In this document: positions 34,390 to 37,750 of the stretch, one piece after another
Position numbering within the stretch: the first letter of the stretch is position 1
Layout: every line of letters begins with the position of its first letter
Assembly (NCBI GenBank): GCA_020443425.1
Contig: JAGRIE010000038.1
Coordinates: 1-37,750, forward strand
DNA length: 37,750 nucleotides
Source of the DNA: Halioglobus sp.
GTDB lineage: Bacteria; Pseudomonadota; Gammaproteobacteria; Pseudomonadales; Halieaceae
Reading direction: 5' to 3'
The notes under the pieces: model-generated
What the model was told of the DNA's origin: nothing
Databases searched by the model: none
The model's input: the letters and a program-made list of their open reading frames with translations, nothing else
Made by a program: the position numbers and the translations under genes

Positions 34390-34863
34390 TCAGCTGAGCT
34401 TGCCCATCAGGCTGACCATCTCCAGTGCGGACATGGCGGCCTCTTCACCCTTGTTGCCAGCCTTGGTGCCGGAGCGCTCCACTGCCTGCTCGATGGAATC
34501 GACAGTCAACACACCGAAGGACACGGGCACGCCGTACTCCATGCTGACCATCGCGATACCCTTGGTGCACTCACCGGCGACATACTCAAAGTGCGGCGTA
34601 CCACCCCGAATCACAGCGCCCAGCGCGATGATCGCATCGACATTGCCGCGCGCGGCGACCTTCTTGCACACCAGCGGGATCTCGAAAGCCCCCGGGGCGC
34701 GCACAATGGTGATCTGCTCGTCGGCGACGCCGTGGCGGCGCAGGGTGTCGATCGCGCCCTCCAGCAGGTGCTCCACAACAAAGCTGTTCCAGCGCCCGAC
34801 GACGATGCTGTAATTGCCTGCACCGCCGGTGAATGTGCCTTCGATGGTCTTGATTTCACTCAT
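34390..34863 (-). CDS. ribH: 6,7-dimethyl-8-ribityllumazine synthase
   Basis: A 157-residue protein that joins 5-amino-6-ribitylaminouracil with 3,4-dihydroxy-2-butanone 4-phosphate. [28 protein letters not shown] and the catalytic His region [15 protein letters not shown] (near residue 90) are conserved. Family members assemble as pentamers or 60-mers. It lies 16 bp after the RibBA-like gene in the rib operon. Confidence 0.95.
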   Translation of the reverse strand: MSEIKTIEGTFTGGAGNYSIVVGRWNSFVVEHLLEGAIDTLRRHGVADEQITIVRAPGAFEIPLVCKKVAARGNVDAIIALGAVIRGGTPHFEYVAGECTKGIAMVSMEYGVPVSFGVLTVDSIEQAVERSGTKAGNKGEEAAMSALEMVSLMGKLS

Positions 34864-34879
34864 GTCCTTGTCCTTCTCT

Positions 34880-35995
34880 CTATTGTCCGGGATCTACAAA
34901 ATCCAGCACTTCCAGGTCAAAACCGGAAATCGCATTGTACTTTATCGGTGCGCCCATCAGGCGAATTTTTCCGACGCCCAGGTCCTGCAGAATCTGCGAG
35001 CCCAGGCCCACCGTGGTATAGGTATCAGGCAGTGTGCTGGCAGCGGCCCCCGCCTCGCCCAGCGCCATATCGATGCTGGCCAGCAATTGCTCCGGGCGCT
35101 CGGCCTGCGCCAGCAACACCACCACACCGCGGCCGCTGGCCGCCACCTCCTGCAGGCACCGACTCAGGTTCCAGGTCGGTCGCCCCGGCAGCTTGCTCGT
35201 CACCAGGTCGCGCATCACAGACTGCACGTGCACGCGCACCAGGGTCGGCTCGTCGGCCACAATATCCCCGCGCGACATCGCCAGGTGCACCTCACCCGCT
35301 GTCTGGTCGCGGTAGACGGTCAGGCGGAACTCGCCGTGCTCGGTATCGATCGCACCCTCGCGGATACGGCGGATGGTGCGCTCGTTCACCATGCGAAAAT
35401 GAATCAGGTCGGCGATAGAGCCGATTTTCAGGCCGTGCTGCGCGGCGAACTCGCGCAGTTCCTGGCCATCTGCCAGCTCGCCGGCCGGCGTCAGTATGTC
35501 GGCGATCACGGCGGTCGGCAGCAGGCCGGCCAGCCGCGCGTAATCCGAGGCGGCCTCGGTGTGGCCGGCGCGCATCAACACACCGCCGGGGCGGGCTGTC
35601 AGCGGAAAAATATGGCCGGGCTGCACAATATCGGCAGGCCGCGCATGCGGGGCCACCGCAACCTGCACCGTGCGCGCGCGATCCGCTGCGGAGATCCCGG
35701 TATCGATGCCGCTGGCCGCTTCTATGGACAGGGTGAAGTTGGCCTTTTCGCCCTGGGCGTCCTCGACCATCGGTGGCAGGTCCAGTTGCTTGCAGCGCTC
35801 CTCGGTGAGGGTCAGGCAAATCAGTCCACGCGCCTGGCGCGCCATGAAGGTCACGTGCTTGGCCTCGCAGTGTTCTGCCGCCACCATCACCACGCCTTCG
35901 TTATTGCTGTCTGCATCGTCATCGATCAGCACCACCATGCGGCCCTGGCGGATGTCGCTGATCAATTCATCTACGCTATTTAATTCCATACTCAT
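34880..35995 (-). CDS. RibBA-like protein with degenerate RibB and RibA active sites
   Basis: A 371-residue protein with the layout of RibBA: an N-terminal 3,4-dihydroxy-2-butanone 4-phosphate synthase domain (residues about 1-200) and a C-terminal GTP cyclohydrolase II domain (about 205-371). The RibB acidic loop, normally DDEDRENEGD, reads [12 protein letters not shown] here. This changes Arg, the metal-binding Glu and the final Asp; the later GHTEA His motif is kept. The RibA zinc site, normally HSECLTGD...CDCG, reads [12 protein letters not shown] with no Cys, and the GRGIG segment is gone. RibBX-type proteins with an inactive RibA half are known; loss in the RibB half as well is unusual. 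It overlaps ribE by 4 nt. An active RibB may be encoded outside the window. Confidence 0.9.
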   Translation of the reverse strand: MSMELNSVDELISDIRQGRMVVLIDDDADSNNEGVVMVAAEHCEAKHVTFMARQARGLICLTLTEERCKQLDLPPMVEDAQGEKANFTLSIEAASGIDTGISAADRARTVQVAVAPHARPADIVQPGHIFPLTARPGGVLMRAGHTEAASDYARLAGLLPTAVIADILTPAGELADGQELREFAAQHGLKIGSIADLIHFRMVNERTIRRIREGAIDTEHGEFRLTVYRDQTAGEVHLAMSRGDIVADEPTLVRVHVQSVMRDLVTSKLPGRPTWNLSRCLQEVAASGRGVVVLLAQAERPEQLLASIDMALGEAGAAASTLPDTYTTVGLGSQILQDLGVGKIRLMGAPIKYNAISGFDLEVLDFVDPGQ

Positions 35996-36678
35996 GGTTT
36001 CCCTGGCCCCCTGGACAGCGCGCCCAGAAAGCCGTTTTCGGCGAGTGTATCCATCGACAGGCCACCGGTGGCTCCGGAGGCAGCGGCATCGCCCTGAATC
36101 AGGCGCTCCAGGTAGCGGGCGATCACATCCACCTCGAGGTTGACGCGACTGCCGGCCCGGTACTGGCCGAAAATCGTCTCTGTCATGGTCTGCGGGATAA
36201 TATTCAGGTCGAACTCGGCGCCGTGCACCGCGTTCACGGTGAGGCTGGTGCCATCGACACAGATACTCCCCTTGTGGGCGATATAGCGGGCCAGCGCGTC
36301 CGGCGCCCGCACCACCACCCGGATGGAGCGCGCATCCTCAGTCAGGCTCACCACCTCGCCGACGCCGTCGACGTGGCCGCTGACAATGTGGCCGCCGAGG
36401 CGACTCTGCGGGGTCAGTGATTTTTCCAGGTTGACCGCCGAGCCGGTTTTCAGTCCGCCCAGCGTGGTGAAGTTCAGGGTTTCCACCGAGACATCCGCCC
36501 AGTAGCCGTCGCCAGGCAGCTCGGTCACTGTCAGGCAGACACCGTTGGTGCACACGCTGTCACCGAGCGCGACGTCATCCAGCGGCAACTTGCCGGTGTG
36601 GATGCGCAGGCGCAGGTCTCCGCCGCGCTCCTGCATGGCCGCCACAGTGCCGACGGCCTGGATAATTCCTGTGAACAT
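35992..36678 (-). CDS. ribE: Riboflavin synthase, alpha chain
   Basis: A 228-residue enzyme that dismutates two 6,7-dimethyl-8-ribityllumazine molecules into riboflavin. The duplicated lumazine-binding domains are evident: MFTGIIQAVGTV and TNGVCLTV in the first, GHIVSGHVDGVG and CVDGTSLTVN in the second. Its end overlaps the RibBA-like start by 4 nt (ATGA) and its start lies 12 bp after ribD, so it is in the middle of the rib operon. Confidence 0.95.
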   Translation of the reverse strand: MFTGIIQAVGTVAAMQERGGDLRLRIHTGKLPLDDVALGDSVCTNGVCLTVTELPGDGYWADVSVETLNFTTLGGLKTGSAVNLEKSLTPQSRLGGHIVSGHVDGVGEVVSLTEDARSIRVVVRAPDALARYIAHKGSICVDGTSLTVNAVHGAEFDLNIIPQTMTETIFGQYRAGSRVNLEVDVIARYLERLIQGDAAASGATGGLSMDTLAENGFLGALSRGPGKP

Positions 36679-36690
36679 AGTGCTTTCCCG

Positions 36691-37750
36691 TTAACCCTGG
36701 TGTGTATCCGGAACCGAGGACGCCGCTTGCGGGATGACTGTAAAGCGCCAGTCTGACCCCACCTTGCGCACATCATCCCATAGGAGTGGTATCTTCTCCG
36801 CCATATGCTCCAGCGGCAGCGCCAGCAGAGGGCGCGCGCTGTCGCCCAGCAGCGCGGGCGCCATATACACGATCAGCTCATCCAGCAACCCCGCCTGCAG
36901 CAGTGCGCCTGCCAGGCGGGGGCCAGATTCTACCAGAATTTCGTTGCATTGCTGCGCTGCGAGAAAGTTCATCACTTCAACCAGGTCCAACCCGCTGTCA
37001 TCGCGGCGCAGCGGGAGGCGCTCTACACTGCTGTCGCGCACTGCCACCGGCACCGCCACAGAACGGTCGTGGCACAGTACTGTGGGCACACTGCCATCGA
37101 GCACTTTCGCCCCTGCCGGCGCGCGCAGGCCGGAGTCCAGCACCACCCGCAGCGGCTGGCGGGCGGCGGCCAGCTGTGCGGCGTCGGGCGCCAGCCCCAG
37201 TTCCGCAGCGCGCACGGTGAGCGCGCAGTCATCGGCCAGTACCGTACCGACACCGGTGACAATGGCACAGCTCATCGCCCGCAGGCGCTGTACATCCTGG
37301 CGCGCCGCCGGGCCGGTGATCCACTGGCTCTCGCCGGACGCCATCGCGGTGCGCCCGTCCAGCGACATCGCCAGTTTCGCCCGCACGCGGCCACGCCCCC
37401 TTGTCATGCGGGCAATATAACCGGGAATCACCGCCTGCGCCTCGCGCTCCAGCAACCCGCACTCCACGGTGACGCCGGCAGCGCGCAACTTCGCCACGCC
37501 CTGCCCCGCCACCAGCGGATTGGGGTCGGTCATCGCGACCACCACCCTGGCCACCCCGGCGCGCACCAGCGCGTCAGCGCAGGGCCCGGTCCTGCCGTGA
37601 TGGCTGCAGGGCTCCAGCGTCACATAGGCGGTCGCACCGGTGGCATCATCCGCCGCCGCCAGCGCCTCGACCTCGGCGTGATTGCCCCCGGCCGGGCAGG
37701 TAAAACCCTCACCGATCACCTGGGCGTCGCGCACCAGCACGCAGCCCACA
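36691..37750 (-). CDS. ribD: Riboflavin biosynthesis protein RibD, partial at the right edge
   Basis: 353 codons of a two-domain enzyme are visible; the N-terminus (before the VGCVLV strand) lies outside the window. The deaminase domain has its zinc ligands in NHAEVEAL and the PCSHHGRTGPC motif. The reductase domain starts around AKLAMSLDGRTAMASGESQWITG and includes VGTVLADD and ILVESGPRLAGALL. It converts the pyrimidine made by RibA to 5-amino-6-ribitylamino-uracil phosphate. It is the promoter-proximal visible gene of the minus-strand operon; an FMN riboswitch, if any, would lie outside the window. Confidence 0.94.
   Translation of the reverse strand, partial: VGCVLVRDAQVIGEGFTCPAGGNHAEVEALAAADDATGATAYVTLEPCSHHGRTGPCADALVRAGVARVVVAMTDPNPLVAGQGVAKLRAAGVTVECGLLEREAQAVIPGYIARMTRGRGRVRAKLAMSLDGRTAMASGESQWITGPAARQDVQRLRAMSCAIVTGVGTVLADDCALTVRAAELGLAPDAAQLAAARQPLRVVLDSGLRAPAGAKVLDGSVPTVLCHDRSVAVPVAVRDSSVERLPLRRDDSGLDLVEVMNFLAAQQCNEILVESGPRLAGALLQAGLLDELIVYMAPALLGDSARPLLALPLEHMAEKIPLLWDDVRKVGSDWRFTVIPQAASSVPDTHQG

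Noticed and set aside
33673-35418. 581-codon open frame on the plus strand
   Set aside because: It lies antisense to thiL, nusB, ribH and part of the RibBA-like gene, is rich in Arg/Pro and has no family pattern; it arises from GC-rich codon bias.
34814-35983. 389-codon plus-strand frame opposite the RibBA-like gene
   Set aside because: Shadow of a conserved riboflavin gene; Gln/His/Arg-rich with no domain. I considered whether it could explain the altered RibB loop, but the minus frame is intact throughout.
36679-36690. FMN riboswitch ahead of riboflavin genes
   Set aside because: Gaps inside the rib operon are only 12-16 nt or negative; any riboswitch would have to be upstream of ribD, outside the window, and none is seen before ribA.
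1-37750. CRISPR arrays, tRNA or rRNA genes
   Set aside because: No regularly spaced short repeats, cloverleaf-like segments or rRNA landmarks were noticed in any intergenic stretch.

Overview
The window is chromosomal DNA from a GC-rich Gram-negative bacterium, most likely a marine gammaproteobacterium of the Cellvibrionales/Halieaceae type. The evidence is the block ribD-ribE-ribBA-ribH-nusB-thiL-pgpA, an xseB-ispA pair next to a separate ribA, and single-copy enzymes of gammaproteobacterial type (Hsp15, GMP/IMP nucleotidase, CysQ, a periplasmic retropepsin). The family-level guess is an inference. No rRNA, tRNA or CRISPR array was seen.

Left part (1-7.6 kb, minus strand): the start of an IS3-type transposase gene runs off the left edge. 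Next to it is a polymorphic-toxin locus. A Sec-exported 1,871-residue Rhs/YD-repeat protein ends in a variable, AT-richer C-terminal domain after a DPNGL boundary. It is followed 9 nt later by a four-helix membrane protein (candidate immunity protein), then by a short toxin-like tail overlapping a second small membrane protein (candidate displaced toxin/immunity pair). A small exported protein with two YD motifs, calcium-binding repeats and a dockerin domain lies directly upstream of the Rhs gene.

7.9-16.7 kb: ordinary accessory and housekeeping genes. They are a lipoprotein, a membrane fatty-acid hydroxylase/sterol-desaturase enzyme, an alkylation-repair pair (an Ada/AraC/AlkA fusion overlapping ogt), a DUF465/YdcH-like protein, cysQ, a GMP/IMP nucleotidase, Hsp15 and dxs. 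Three genes (alkA, cysQ, dxs) have a -10-like hexamer 6-7 nt before the ATG and no Shine-Dalgarno sequence, which suggests leaderless mRNAs.

16.7-29.7 kb: a surface-polysaccharide cluster. It holds three methyltransferases, one GT4 and three GT-A type glycosyltransferases, a TagF-like CDP-glycerol glycerophosphotransferase with a TagD-like glycerol-3-phosphate cytidylyltransferase, a polysaccharide pyruvyltransferase, an alkaline-phosphatase-superfamily protein and a Wzx-type flippase. Together they suggest a surface glycan carrying glycerol-phosphate and pyruvate groups. The stretch from about 20.3 to 26.5 kb is clearly more AT-rich than its flanks, as expected for transferred DNA. The cluster lies between dxs and xseB-ispA, genes that form one operon in many gammaproteobacteria.

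29.9-37.75 kb: xseB-ispA on the plus strand, then a minus-strand series of ribA, a retropepsin, pgpA, thiL, nusB, ribH, a RibBA-like protein, ribE and ribD (cut by the right edge). The RibBA-like protein has lost hallmark residues of both of its catalytic domains, while the separate RibA has an intact zinc site.
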